Source of the DNA: Kitasatospora sp. MAP5-34 | Lineage (GTDB): Bacteria; Actinomycetota; Actinomycetes; Streptomycetales; Streptomycetaceae | DNA: 64,000 bases | Direction of reading: 5' to 3' | Assembly (NCBI RefSeq): GCF_029894335.1 | Contig: NZ_JARXZC010000040.1 | Location: 1 to 64,000 of the forward strand | In this document: positions 9,926 to 19,562 of the stretch, one piece after another | How the letters are laid out: every line of letters starts with the position of its first letter | Position numbering within the stretch: the stretch's first letter is position 1 | The notes under the pieces: model-generated | Seen by the model: the letters and a program-made list of their open reading frames with translations, nothing else | Databases searched by the model: none | Told to the model about the DNA's origin: nothing | Translations under genes and position numbers: made by a program

Positions 9926-11389
9926 TCAGCCGGTGCCGGTCGCACCCCGGACGAGCCCGTAGACGTCGAGCACCGCGAGCGCCAGCGGGACGAGCGAGAT
10001 CAGCATGACCCCGTCGACGGTGTCCAGGATCCGGCCCCAGAACGGGGAGACGCCCAGCCGGGGAACGACCAGCGCGACGGCGGTCAGGATGACCGCGCCG
10101 AGCGCGATGGACGCGGCCAGCCAGATGGTGCGGATGTCGGTCGAGGTGGAGCTCGCCGCCTTCAGGATGTACATCGGCGTGTGCAGCGAGAGGCCCAGGA
10201 TCAGCAGGCTCAGGCCGGCCAGGCCCGCGATGATCAGACTGAAGATCTGCGCGGTGTAGCGGAACAGCCGGGCGCGCAGCATGGTCGAGACGCCGAGGGA
10301 CAGCGCCAGCAGCTCACCCCACATCTGGTCACTGAAGCCCAGCACGGTGCAGGCGCCGACGATGGTGGCGGAGCAGCCGCCGACCAGGCCGATCAGCACC
10401 TCGTGGCCCCGGCGGGCCTGGTGCGCGATCCGCTCGTACTGGACGGCCTCGGCGCGGCTGGCCTCCTCGCTGTAGCTGGTACCCCGGGTGCGGGTCTGGC
10501 CGGGGGCGCTGAAGCCGACGGGCAGCCGGGCGAAGCGGGCCGAGAGCGCGGGGAGGAAGCCGATCACCGAGACGCCGGCCACGCCGGTGACGGCGGCGAT
10601 GTGGGTCGCGGGGGTGCCCGGGAGCAGTACGGCGGCGAAGGTGGCCAGGGTGCCGGCCGAGGCGAGGAAGGAGGCCGCGACGAACGGCGAGTCCTTCTCC
10701 GGGAGCAGGCCGACCAGCAGGATCGCGACCACCAGCACGGTCACGCTGCCGACCAGGAACTGCAGTCGGCCGGGCCCGCCGCCGGCGGTGGCGACCGGCA
10801 GGATGCCGGAGCCGGCGATCAGCGCGTGCGGCAGTGCGCCGAGGCCCAGCGCCAGCGCGGCGTCGTGGTCCCCGTAGACCCGGGCGCGGACGGCGGCGAA
10901 GGTGACGAGCGTGATCGCGGTGACGCCCGAGACGATGCCCGGCAGGCTGTGCATGTCGTGCCGCAGGTCGGAGAACCAGAGCGCGAAGCCGAGCAGCGTG
11001 AGCAGCACACCGGAGCCGATCAGGCCGAAGGCCCGCATCAACTCGGGGCTCCAGAAGCGGCGGTCGGTGTCCACCGCGCTGGCGATGGCGTCGGCCACGT
11101 CGTCGTAGACGGCGGGCGGCAGCGACTCGGCGAACGGGCGCAGGCTGAGCAGATCACCGTCTCGGACCTGCTGCGCGGAGAGCGGCAGGCCGCTGTCCAG
11201 CACGGTGCCGTCGCGGCGGACCAGGTGGAAGCCGGTCGGCGCACCGTCCACCTGGGTCTGCCCGGACAGCCGGAGCACCTCGGGGTAGACGTCCGCGAGC
11301 GGAACGTCCTCCGGAAGTGCGACATCGATCCGGCTGTCCGGTGCCACGACGGTGACCCGGCAGAATCCGGTCGTTGCGTTTGCGCTCAC
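9926..11389 (-). CDS. eccD: Type VII secretion integral membrane protein EccD
   Basis: 487 aa. The N-terminal 85 residues form a ubiquitin-like (YukD-type) domain (CRVTVVAPDSRIDVALPEDV), followed by about 11 hydrophobic segments from residue 130 to the end. This is the layout of EccD, the channel-forming multispanning subunit of ESX/type VII systems. The start is GTG at 11389 with a GGGGGA stretch 8 nt upstream. It diverges from eccC across a 430-bp gap. Confidence 0.93.
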   Translation of the reverse strand: MSANATTGFCRVTVVAPDSRIDVALPEDVPLADVYPEVLRLSGQTQVDGAPTGFHLVRRDGTVLDSGLPLSAQQVRDGDLLSLRPFAESLPPAVYDDVADAIASAVDTDRRFWSPELMRAFGLIGSGVLLTLLGFALWFSDLRHDMHSLPGIVSGVTAITLVTFAAVRARVYGDHDAALALGLGALPHALIAGSGILPVATAGGGPGRLQFLVGSVTVLVVAILLVGLLPEKDSPFVAASFLASAGTLATFAAVLLPGTPATHIAAVTGVAGVSVIGFLPALSARFARLPVGFSAPGQTRTRGTSYSEEASRAEAVQYERIAHQARRGHEVLIGLVGGCSATIVGACTVLGFSDQMWGELLALSLGVSTMLRARLFRYTAQIFSLIIAGLAGLSLLILGLSLHTPMYILKAASSTSTDIRTIWLAASIALGAVILTAVALVVPRLGVSPFWGRILDTVDGVMLISLVPLALAVLDVYGLVRGATGTG

Positions 11390-11822
11390 CGGCGCTTCCC
11401 CCTCGTTGACTGTGTTTGTTAGTCAGCTAGCGCGTTTTTGGCCGGTCCGGAACTGTCACGATCCGACCAAGACTTGGCGCGGCGTTACCCTACCGCGCAC
11501 GCTTCGCCAGCAGGCAACCGGGCAACCGGAACAGGGACACGGGGAACTGCGCGAAGCGGCAGGTGCGGCACCGTCACTTCCGGTTTCGCGCAGTTCCCCG
11601 CGCCCCTGATGTGACTGACGGTCAGCTGTTCGGCGAAGCCAACCACGCCCCCGTGCTCGAACAGTCCGGGCAGACCAGTAGGATCTGCCCCTGCGCAAGG
11701 CGTACGGGGGCGGGTTAGCGCAGCCCCCGAGGACGCCTGCGGTCGGCGGAGCGGGGGCGGCGTCATCAAACACGGGGCGCCCTCACCCGTACGTATCCAG
11801 TTGCGTGAGGGCTGATGCCGTT
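11390..11822. other. eccD-eccC divergent intergenic region
   Basis: 433 bp between two divergent secretion genes, so promoters for both should be here. I see the dispersed repeat at 11541-11609, a less GC-rich patch near eccD (11406-11445, containing TTGACTGTGTTTGTTAG), and no convincing ORF. No -10/-35 pair stands out enough to annotate. Confidence 0.6.
11541..11609 (-). repeat. Dispersed streptomycete repeat with 15-bp inverted arms
   Basis: GGGGAACTGCGCGAA (11541-11555) recurs inverted at 11585-11599, with a 29-nt spacer. The right arm continues to CGCGCCCCTGA, giving a 25-bp element that also occurs, with one change, at 42171-42195. This sequence type is frequent between genes in Streptomyces genomes, probably as a mobile or terminator-like element. 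Confidence 0.75.
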
Positions 11823-14800
11823 GTGAGCGTGGTAACCGTCAAGCGTCCGGCCCGGGCATATCCGCCCGCGGTGCCGGACGAGCCGGTGGAGCTGGTACCT
11901 CCGCCCGAGCTGCCGCGTACGGGCAGCGAGGACTGGATGATGTCCCTGCTGCCGCTGCTCGGCATGGGTGGCTCGGCGGCGTTCTTCTTCTCCCCCGGTG
12001 CTCAGGGGCCGATGAAGATGATGGGCGTCCTGATGGTCGCCTCCACCGCCGGCATGGCGGTGGCTCAGATCGTCAAGGCCCGTAAGGGCGGCAACGCCGG
12101 GACCTCGGACGAGCGCCGGGACTACCTGAAGTACCTGCAGCAGATGCGGCGTCAGGTCCGGCGGACGGCCGAGCGCCAGCGTGGCGCGCAGCTCTTCCTG
12201 CACCCCGAGCCGGACCAGCTCTGGTCGATCGTGGCGGAGGGGCGCCGGCTCTGGGAGCGCAGGCCGAGCGATCCGGACTTCGGACAGATCAGGCTGGGGC
12301 GCGGGCCGCAGCAGCTGTCCACCCCGCTCGTGGCGCCGCAGACCGCGCCGATGGACGAGCTGGAGCCGCTGGCCGCCGAGGCGATGAAGAACTTCCTCAC
12401 CTCGCACGGCACCCTGCAGGACCTGCCGCTGGCGGTCTCGCTGCGCGCCTTCTACCACATCACGGTGTGCGGCGACCCGGACACCGTGTACGGCAACGTC
12501 CGGGCGATGATCGCCCAGTTGGCGACGCTGCACTCGCCCGACGACCTGATGGTCGCGGTGGCCGCCGCGCCCGGCGCGGTGGACGAGTGGGAGTGGGCCA
12601 AGTGGCTGCCGCACACCCAGCACCGCAAGGAGAACGACGGCGCCGGCTCGCGCCGCCTGATCGCCACCGGCCTGGGTGAGTTGGAGTTCCTGCTCCAGAA
12701 CGAGCTGGCCGGCCGCAAGGGCTTCGCCCGGGACGCCGTCCCCTCCCCCGACCAGCCGCACATCATCGTCGTCATGGACGGCGCCGCCGTGCCGCCCGAC
12801 TCGATGCTGGCCGGCGCCGAGGGCGTCGAGGGCGTCACCATCATCGAGGTCGTCCCCGGCGACCTGGACGAGCCCAGCGGGCACCTGATCGTCACCGTCA
12901 CGCCGGACGAGCTGCTGCTGGAGTCCGCCTCCGGTGCCTCGTACTCGGGCAAGCCGGACGTGCTGTCCTCCTGGCAGTCCGAGGCGCTGGCCCGCCAGCT
13001 CGCGCCGTTCCGCGCCTCGGTCGGCGGGGACGACGGCGACCCGTCGCTGATCTCGATGGACTTCACCGAGATGATGAGCACCGGCGACCCCGGTGCCTTC
13101 GACCCCGCCCGGCACTGGCGGCCCAAGCCCATCCGCGAGAAGCTCCGGGTCCCGCTCGGCGTCGGCACCAACGGTGAGTACGTCTGGCTGGACCTCAAGG
13201 AAGCCTCGCTGGAGGGCATGGGCCCGCACGGCATGTGCGTCGGCGCCACCGGCTCCGGTAAGTCCGAGGTGCTGCGCACCATCGTGCTGGCCCTGGCCGT
13301 CACGCACTCCTCCGAGGTGCTCAACCTCGTCCTCGCCGACTTCAAGGGTGGCGCGACCTTCGCCGGTATGGCGGAGATGCCCCACACCGCGGCCGTGATC
13401 ACCAACCTGGAGGGTGAGGCCACCCTCATCGACCGGATGCGTGACTCGATCGAGGGCGAGATGAACCGCCGTCAGGAGCTGCTGCGCTCGGCGGGCAACT
13501 ACGCCAACATCAACGAGTACGAGCGGGCCCGCACGGCCGGCGCCGCGCTGGACCCGCTGCCCTCGCTGCTGATGATCATCGATGAGTTCTCCGAACTGCT
13601 CACCGCCAAGCCGGACTTCATCGACCTGTTCATCCAGATCGGCCGGATCGGCCGTTCGCTGGGTATGCACATGCTGCTCGCCTCGCAGCGACTGGAGGAG
13701 GGCAAGCTCCGCGGCCTGGACACCTTCCTCTCCTACCGGCTGGGTCTGCGTACCTTCTCGGCCGCCGAGTCGCGGGCCGCGATCGGTGTGCCGGACGCCT
13801 ACCACCTGCCGCCGATGCCGGGTGTCGGGTACCTGAAGTTCGGCTCCGACGTGATGGAGCGGTTCCGCGCCGCGTACGTCTCCGGTGCCTACCGTCCGCC
13901 GGGCCAGGTGGTGGTCAGCGGCGGCCGGACGGTCACCGCTCAGCCGGTGCTGTTCACGGCGGCCGAGGTCGAGGCCGTGGAGCCGGTGGTCGAGGAGATC
14001 GTGGAGGTCGCCGAGGAGATCGACGACTCCCTGCTCGACACCATGCTCGACACCTTCGTCGGCCGGATGATCGGCCAGGGCCCGCCCGCCCACCAGGTCT
14101 GGCTGCCGCCGCTGGACGCGGCGCCCAGCATCGACCAGTTGGTGCCGCCGCTGCAGGTCACCGCCGAGCGCGGTCTCACCTCGCCCGAATTCGGCGCGCT
14201 CGGCCGGCTCGTGGTGCCGGTCGGCATCGTCGACAAGCCGCGTGACCAGCGCCGCGACGTGCTCTACCAGGACTACGCGGGTTCGGCCGGTCACGGTCTC
14301 ATCGTGGGTGGTCCGCGCTCCGGCAAGTCGACGCTGGTGCGCACGATGGTGGCGGGCTTCGCCGTCACCCACACCCCGGCCGAGGTCCAGTTCTACATGC
14401 TGGACTTCGGTGGCGGTGGCTTCCAGAGCCTGCAGGGCCTGCCGCACGTCGGCGGGGTCGCCGGGCGTCTGGACGTCGACCGGGTGCGCCGCACGATCAG
14501 CGAGGTCCAGGGTGTCCTGAACCGTCGCGAGGAGTTGTTCCGGGCGACCGGCATCGACACCATCGCCACCTACCGGACCAAGCGGGCGGCCGGCCAGCTG
14601 CCGGACGAGCAGTTCGGCGACGTCTTCCTGATCATCGACGGTTGGCTGACGTTCAAGCAGGACTTCGAGATGCTCGAACCGGCGATCGGCGACATCGCCC
14701 AGCGCGGTCTCGGCTACGGCGTGCACGTCATCCTGACGGCCGCCCGCTACGCCGAGGTCCGGCCGGCCATGAAGGACCTGCTGCTGAACCGCACCGAGCT

Positions 14801-15776
14801 GCGGCTCGGTGACGCGATGGAGTCCGAGATCGACCGCAAGGTCGCGCAGAACGTCCCGGCCGGCCAGCCCGGCCGAGGGCTTACGGCGGCCAAGCTGCAC
14901 TTCCTCTCCGGTCTGCCCCGGCTCGACGGCTCCTCGGAGATCGAGGACATGCAGGACGGCGTGGCCGACCTCGTCCAGCAGGTCGACGCCGCCTGGACGG
15001 GCCCGCGCGCGCCGCAGGTCCGGATGCTGCCCGCAGTGCTCGACGGCAACTCGCTGCCCAAGGGCTTCGAGCACCCCGAGCGCGGTATCGCCTTCGGTGT
15101 GGACGAGGTCGAACTCGCGCCGATCTACCTCAACTTCGAGACCGACCCGCTGTTCATCGTCTTCGGTGGCAGCGAGTCGGGTAAGTCCGCGATGCTCCGG
15201 ATGATCATCAAGCAGATCACCGAGCGGTACACCTCGGACCAGGCCGGCATCGTGATCGGTGACTTCCGCCGCTCGCTGCTGGGCACCGTCCCGCCGGAGT
15301 ACCTGGTCGAGTACGCGGCGGCGGCACCCGCCATGTCCTCGATCGTCGAGATGCTCCGGGGCGCCTGCTCCCGTCGTCTGCCGGGCCCGGACGTCACGCC
15401 GCAGCAGCTGCGCGACCGCAGCTGGTACACCGGCAAGGACATGTTCGTCATCGTCGACGACTACGAGCTGGTCGCCACCCAGTCCGGCAACCCGCTCGCG
15501 CCGCTGGCCGAGTTCCTGCCGTTCGCCCGTGACATCGGCCTGCGCGTGATCATCGCCCGCAGCGCCGGTGGCGCCGGCCGTTCGCTCTTCGAGCCGATCA
15601 TGCAGCGGATGCGGGAGCTCGGCGGTCAGGGTCTGATGCTCTCCGGCGACAAGAACGAGGGGGCGCTGCTCGGCACCGTCAAGCCGCAGGCGCTGCCGCC
15701 GGGCCGAGGCGTGTTCGTCTCGCGCAAGATCGCCAGCGGTCAGATGGTCCAGACGGGCTGGCTGCCGCCGCAGTAA
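11823..15776 (+). CDS. eccC: Type VII secretion FtsK/SpoIIIE ATPase EccC
   Basis: 1317-aa motor of the ESX system, with EccCa and EccCb fused in one chain. Two membrane segments (about residues 38-80) precede three FtsK/SpoIIIE ATPase domains with P-loops GATGSGKS (474), GGPRSGKS (829) and GGSESGKS (1115). Walker B strands are LLMIIDEF in domain 1, but FLIIDGW and MFVIVDDY in domains 2 and 3, so only the first has the catalytic glutamate, as is usual for EccC. Start choice is between GTG 11805 and GTG 11823; GAGG upstream and the VSVVTVKRP N-terminus favour 11823. Confidence 0.96.
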   Translation: MSVVTVKRPARAYPPAVPDEPVELVPPPELPRTGSEDWMMSLLPLLGMGGSAAFFFSPGAQGPMKMMGVLMVASTAGMAVAQIVKARKGGNAGTSDERRDYLKYLQQMRRQVRRTAERQRGAQLFLHPEPDQLWSIVAEGRRLWERRPSDPDFGQIRLGRGPQQLSTPLVAPQTAPMDELEPLAAEAMKNFLTSHGTLQDLPLAVSLRAFYHITVCGDPDTVYGNVRAMIAQLATLHSPDDLMVAVAAAPGAVDEWEWAKWLPHTQHRKENDGAGSRRLIATGLGELEFLLQNELAGRKGFARDAVPSPDQPHIIVVMDGAAVPPDSMLAGAEGVEGVTIIEVVPGDLDEPSGHLIVTVTPDELLLESASGASYSGKPDVLSSWQSEALARQLAPFRASVGGDDGDPSLISMDFTEMMSTGDPGAFDPARHWRPKPIREKLRVPLGVGTNGEYVWLDLKEASLEGMGPHGMCVGATGSGKSEVLRTIVLALAVTHSSEVLNLVLADFKGGATFAGMAEMPHTAAVITNLEGEATLIDRMRDSIEGEMNRRQELLRSAGNYANINEYERARTAGAALDPLPSLLMIIDEFSELLTAKPDFIDLFIQIGRIGRSLGMHMLLASQRLEEGKLRGLDTFLSYRLGLRTFSAAESRAAIGVPDAYHLPPMPGVGYLKFGSDVMERFRAAYVSGAYRPPGQVVVSGGRTVTAQPVLFTAAEVEAVEPVVEEIVEVAEEIDDSLLDTMLDTFVGRMIGQGPPAHQVWLPPLDAAPSIDQLVPPLQVTAERGLTSPEFGALGRLVVPVGIVDKPRDQRRDVLYQDYAGSAGHGLIVGGPRSGKSTLVRTMVAGFAVTHTPAEVQFYMLDFGGGGFQSLQGLPHVGGVAGRLDVDRVRRTISEVQGVLNRREELFRATGIDTIATYRTKRAAGQLPDEQFGDVFLIIDGWLTFKQDFEMLEPAIGDIAQRGLGYGVHVILTAARYAEVRPAMKDLLLNRTELRLGDAMESEIDRKVAQNVPAGQPGRGLTAAKLHFLSGLPRLDGSSEIEDMQDGVADLVQQVDAAWTGPRAPQVRMLPAVLDGNSLPKGFEHPERGIAFGVDEVELAPIYLNFETDPLFIVFGGSESGKSAMLRMIIKQITERYTSDQAGIVIGDFRRSLLGTVPPEYLVEYAAAAPAMSSIVEMLRGACSRRLPGPDVTPQQLRDRSWYTGKDMFVIVDDYELVATQSGNPLAPLAEFLPFARDIGLRVIIARSAGGAGRSLFEPIMQRMRELGGQGLMLSGDKNEGALLGTVKPQALPPGRGVFVSRKIASGQMVQTGWLPPQ

Positions 15777-16248
15777 ACACCGTTCCATCAGTAACACAGA
15801 GTGATCGCAGAGAGGCCGGGTCCGGTGGACCCGGCCTTTCGGCGTCCCGGGTGCTGAAACGTTATGGAGTTTCTCCCGGCCCTGAGCTGCGGTTCTCGTT
15901 GTCGGCCCAGGCGGCCCGAACGCCCCGGAGGCCCCCTGGGCGAGCGCCGATCGCATCTACAGACGACCTTGGATTCATCGGCCGCAATCTGCCGTTCACC
16001 TTTGATTCAAGTGCGACATGCCGCCTGGAGCAAGACGGACAAATTTGACAATTACCGTACGCGATCATCGGATCGCATGTTTATGCGGCGCTACGCAACG
16101 GATTCCGCAGCAGATCGGCCATTGACGCAATCAATACGCACAAGGTTCCATGACGGACCGGGAGCGACAGACCAGGACCAGGCAACCGCTGTGGAGGCGA
16201 TACCGCTCCCTCCCCCCCAGAACCGCACAGAGCCGATCGGAACCGTCC
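15777..16248. other. eccC-permease intergenic region
   Basis: 472 bp. The first 60 bp hold the eccC terminator; the rest is noticeably AT-richer than its surroundings (about 15990-16160, with TTTGACAATTACCG near 16045) and probably carries the permease promoter. The open frames through it look like non-coding read-through, with no family resemblance. Confidence 0.55.
15814..15836 (+). terminator. Terminator after eccC
   Basis: 10-bp perfect stem (15814-15823 with 15827-15836), 3-nt loop, followed by TTTC, 38 nt past the eccC stop. Confidence 0.85.
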
Positions 16249-17661
16249 ATGACCGACACGCTTCAGCCGCCACTCGCCGTAGCCCCCACTGCGACGATCG
16301 ACGGCACCACCGAGGCCCCGCGAAAGCTGAGCCGCTCGCTCGGCGTCGTGGGCGGCACACTGCTCACGCTCTCCTGCGTGACCCCGGCCTCCTCGCTCTT
16401 CGTTCTGGTACCGACCCTCTTCGCCACCCTCGGCACGATGACCGCCCTGACCATCGCGATCGGCGCCGTGATCTGCGTCGCGGTGGCGTTCTGCTACTCC
16501 GAGCTCGGCACCCTCGTGCCGAGCGCCGGCGGCGAGTACGCCATGGTCGGCACCCTGGCCGGACGGTTCGCCGGGTGGCTGGTGTTCATCCAGTCGATCA
16601 TCGTGGTGATGATCGTGCCGTCGGTCATCGCGATCGGTACGGCGGCCTACCTCGCCCCGATCGTCCACCTCAGCCCGGGCGTGGCCGGCGCGGCCGTGAT
16701 GCTGGCGGCCACCGTCGCCGGTCTGCTCGACCTGCGCGCCAACGCCTGGATCACCGGTGTCTTCCTGGTCCTGGAGGTGATCGCGGCCGGTGTCGTCTCC
16801 GTCCTCGGCTTCGCGCACAGCCAGCGTGGCGTCAGCAGCCTGGTCCACGGTGTACTGGCCGACACGCACGGGGTCACCAGCACGGTGGGCATCGGGGCGA
16901 TCTTCGCCGCGATGGGCACCGCGCTCTTCGTGACCCAGGGCTTCAGCACCGCGATCTACCTCTCCGAGGAGCTGGAGAACCCGCGCAAGAACGTCGCCCG
17001 TACGGTGCTCTGGACGCTGGCGCTCTCCGTGGTCGTCATCCTCGTCCCGGTCGTCGCGATCACCCTGGGCGCCCCGGACCTCGCCACCCTGACCGGCGGC
17101 GACATCTCCGGCATGGTGGCCGGCTGGAGCGACTCCGCGCTCGGCACCTTCATCAGCCTCTGCATCGCGCTGGCGATCATCAACGCCGGCATCGTGATGG
17201 TCATCCAGAACTCCCGGGTGCTGTTCGCCTCCGGCCGCGACAAGGCCTGGCCCGAGCCGGTCAACAAGGCCTTCGGCACCCTCAACAAGTTCAACGCCCC
17301 CTGGGTCGCCACCCTCGCGGTGGGCCTGCCGGGCGCGGCACTCTGCTTCGTCCCGGGCCTGCTGCTGACCAACATCACCGGTGTCGCCGTCGCCGCGCTC
17401 TACCTGCTGGTCGCCGTCGCCGCGCTGCTCTCCCGCCGGGGCGAGCACAAGAACGTCCCCGCCTGGCGCCAGCCGCTCTGGCCGGTCCTCCCCGCGCTGC
17501 TGATCGCGGCCCTGGCCTACGTGCTCACCCAGATGGACACCACCGCCCTCTGGTGGACCGGCGGGATCACCGCCGCCGCCACGCTCTACTGGGTCTTCTA
17601 CCTCCGCCCCCGGCCGGACACCCGCTGGGTGATCACTGTCCCCGAGGACGACCAGGCCTGA
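16249..17661 (+). CDS. APC-family amino-acid permease
   Basis: 470-aa transporter of the amino acid-polyamine-organocation superfamily. A charged 33-residue N-terminal tail is followed by about 12 membrane segments; the first (GVVGGTLLTLSCVTPASSLF) carries the helix-1 glycine-rich pattern, and GGEYAMVGTLAGRFAGW is the typical loop after helix 2-3. I start at ATG 16249, the second methionine of the frame, because MTDTLQPP leads directly into the conserved region; a GGAA lies 10 nt upstream. It sits inside the type VII locus but has no known role there; its substrate cannot be told. Confidence 0.9.
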   Translation: MTDTLQPPLAVAPTATIDGTTEAPRKLSRSLGVVGGTLLTLSCVTPASSLFVLVPTLFATLGTMTALTIAIGAVICVAVAFCYSELGTLVPSAGGEYAMVGTLAGRFAGWLVFIQSIIVVMIVPSVIAIGTAAYLAPIVHLSPGVAGAAVMLAATVAGLLDLRANAWITGVFLVLEVIAAGVVSVLGFAHSQRGVSSLVHGVLADTHGVTSTVGIGAIFAAMGTALFVTQGFSTAIYLSEELENPRKNVARTVLWTLALSVVVILVPVVAITLGAPDLATLTGGDISGMVAGWSDSALGTFISLCIALAIINAGIVMVIQNSRVLFASGRDKAWPEPVNKAFGTLNKFNAPWVATLAVGLPGAALCFVPGLLLTNITGVAVAALYLLVAVAALLSRRGEHKNVPAWRQPLWPVLPALLIAALAYVLTQMDTTALWWTGGITAAATLYWVFYLRPRPDTRWVITVPEDDQA

Positions 17662-17675
17662 CCTGACCCACACGA

Positions 17676-17712
17676 AAGGAGGCCTGCTCCCCCTGGGGGA
17701 GCCGGCCTCCTT
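17676..17712. terminator. Bidirectional terminator between permease and mycP
   Basis: Stem of 9 pairs (17676-17684 with 17704-17712) extended by 7 more past one mismatch, 3-nt loop. It is placed between two converging stop codons, 14 nt from one and 12 nt from the other. Confidence 0.85.
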
Positions 17713-17724
17713 CGGCGTACTGCC

Positions 17725-19011
17725 TCAGGCCTCGTCGCGGCGACGGCGGTCCCGAAGGACGACGGAGCCGCCCGCGAGCCCGGCGACCAGCAGCGCGCCC
17801 AGTGCCATCACGTACATCGCACTGCGGCGGTCACGGTCGGCCTGGGTCTCGGCCAGGCCGAGCGGCTGGGCGACGATCCGCGCCGAGTCCAGCTGTACCG
17901 GCGGGTCGTCGTGCGCGGTGTCCGGCGGGTTGTCGACCCACTGCACGGCCTTGACCGGGTCGACCACACCCCAGCCGGTGAACTTGTTCCAACCCCGCTG
18001 GGTGCGCTGCGCGGTCTGCTCGATCCGGGCCCGGACCTGCTTGGCCGTCCAGTCCGGGTGCTCACCCTTCAGCAGCGCGGCGACGCCCGCCACGTACGGG
18101 GACGAGAAGCTGGTGCCGTTGTCCACGCACTGGCCCAATATGGGCGCGGTGGAGAGCATGTCGACACCGGGCGCGGCGACGCCGACGAAGTCGCCGTACT
18201 GGGAGAACGAGGCCCGCTCGTTGTTGCGGTCCGAGGCGCCCACCGCGAGGACGGTGTCGAACGCGGCGGGGTAGGTGGCCCCCTCCAGGCCGTCGTTCCC
18301 GGAGGACGCGACCACCACGATGCCGGCGTTCTCGGCCCGGGTGAGCGCCTTCTGCAGGTCGGCCTTGCCCACGAAGCCCTGGCCGGTGTCGTCGGTGCCC
18401 CGGACGTCCTGGGAGATGTTGATGACCTGGACGTTGTGGTCGACCGCCTCGTTGACCGCGTCCGTCAACTTCTGGACGCTGCCGTTCCCCTGGGCGTCGT
18501 TCTGCCGGATGGAGAAGATGTTGGCATCCGGCGCCAGGCCGACGAACCCGGTCTTGTCGTACACCCTGGCGGCGATGATGCCCGCCACCTTGGTGCCGTG
18601 GCCCACCGTGTCGGTGGTGCCGTTGCCCGGCACCGCCTGGCCGGTCGACTGGTCGACCAGGCTGGAGCCACCGTCGATGACCTTGCCCGCGAGCTGCGGG
18701 TTGGTGTTGTCCACACCGGTGTCGATCACCGCGACGGTGACACCCGCGCCGGTCGTCGTCGCCGTGCTCTGGGGCTTGTGCGGCGCCCAGAGCTGGCTGA
18801 GAACCACCCGCTGCAGTGCCCACGGCACGCTCACGACGTTCGTCGACGGGATCGCGCACTCCGCCGCGGCGGCGATCCCCATCGGCGTCCAACGCGTGGC
18901 GGCGGAGGGGCTCGGCGAATCCGCGTACGCGGGCGTCGCCGCCAGACCGCCGACCACCCCCAGCGCCACGAACGCCGCAGTGGCCCTGCGGTACGTACCC
19001 AACGACGGCAC
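17725..19011 (-). CDS. mycP: Type VII secretion mycosin, subtilisin-like serine protease
   Basis: 428-aa membrane-anchored S8 protease of ESX systems. Signal peptide residues 1-30 (cleavage after AYA). Catalytic triad D97 (VIDTG), H138 (GHGT) and S301 (GTSFSSP), with oxyanion N239 (SSGND), all present. A single membrane segment near the end (MYVMALGALLVAGLAGG) is followed by a basic tail, RDRRRRDEA. I start at GTG 19011, which has GAGGGGAA 8 nt upstream and gives a clean signal peptide; the longer frame to 19089 does not. Downstream of the esx genes on the same strand. Confidence 0.94.
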   Translation of the reverse strand: MPSLGTYRRATAAFVALGVVGGLAATPAYADSPSPSAATRWTPMGIAAAAECAIPSTNVVSVPWALQRVVLSQLWAPHKPQSTATTTGAGVTVAVIDTGVDNTNPQLAGKVIDGGSSLVDQSTGQAVPGNGTTDTVGHGTKVAGIIAARVYDKTGFVGLAPDANIFSIRQNDAQGNGSVQKLTDAVNEAVDHNVQVINISQDVRGTDDTGQGFVGKADLQKALTRAENAGIVVVASSGNDGLEGATYPAAFDTVLAVGASDRNNERASFSQYGDFVGVAAPGVDMLSTAPILGQCVDNGTSFSSPYVAGVAALLKGEHPDWTAKQVRARIEQTAQRTQRGWNKFTGWGVVDPVKAVQWVDNPPDTAHDDPPVQLDSARIVAQPLGLAETQADRDRRSAMYVMALGALLVAGLAGGSVVLRDRRRRDEA

Positions 19012-19077
19012 CTGACTTCCCCTCTGATCCACCCGATTGTCGTACTCGCGGCCGGCCGCTCGGGCTCCCCGCGCGCC

Positions 19078-19109
19078 AAGGGCGGGCACCCGACCAGGCG
19101 CCCGCCCTT
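19078..19109 (-). terminator. Terminator after esxA
   Basis: 10-bp perfect stem (19078-19087 with 19100-19109), 12-nt loop, 54 nt past the esxA stop and before mycP. It may separate high-level esx expression from mycP. Confidence 0.6.
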
Positions 19110-19162
19110 CTGCTACTGCCGCAGCGCCCCGCTACTTGCTGCCGCACCACCCCGAAGGGTGA

Positions 19163-19453
19163 TTACTGCCAGATGCCGGCGTTCTTCTGCTCGGTCTGCT
19201 GGTAGTTCTGCACGGCGTTGTCCAGCGTGGTCGCGATCTGGCCCAGCGCCTGCTGCAGGTCAGCGGCCTTCTGGTCCCACTGCGCCTGGCGGGCACGGTA
19301 GCCCTCCTGGGCCACGCCCTCCCAGCTGGACGCGATCCGCGCCACGCCGGCCTTGAGGTCGTCCAGCTGGGACTGGATGGCCGAGGAGGTCCGCTTGACC
19401 TCGGCGCTGGCGTTCTGGATGGTGGAGAAATTAACGAGAATGTGGTCGCTCAT
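19163..19453 (-). CDS. esxA: WXG100 secreted protein EsxA
   Basis: 96-aa helical hairpin of the ESAT-6/WXG100 family, a substrate of the adjacent secretion system. The turn motif is WEG (residues 44-46) and the C-terminal export signal YxxxE appears as YQQTE. ATG start with AAGGAG 7 nt upstream. It is the second of two adjacent esx genes, which presumably form a heterodimer or homodimers; the A/B naming follows the order I recall from S. coelicolor. Confidence 0.93.
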   Translation of the reverse strand: MSDHILVNFSTIQNASAEVKRTSSAIQSQLDDLKAGVARIASSWEGVAQEGYRARQAQWDQKAADLQQALGQIATTLDNAVQNYQQTEQKNAGIWQ

Positions 19454-19562
19454 GGTGACTCCTTGTCGAGAGAATCAAGCCGGTCCGCCACGCGGCGGCC
19501 GAGCAGCGTCTGCGTGGTCTGAAGTCGCGGCGCACCGGGCCGCGGGATCCGGAACCGCAGTT

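Noticed and set aside
11766..15956. 1396-aa open frame on the minus strand across eccC
   Set aside because: Antisense shadow of a high-GC gene; composition is Arg/Gly/Val/Asp/His-biased with no family motif, while eccC on the plus strand has three clear ATPase domains.
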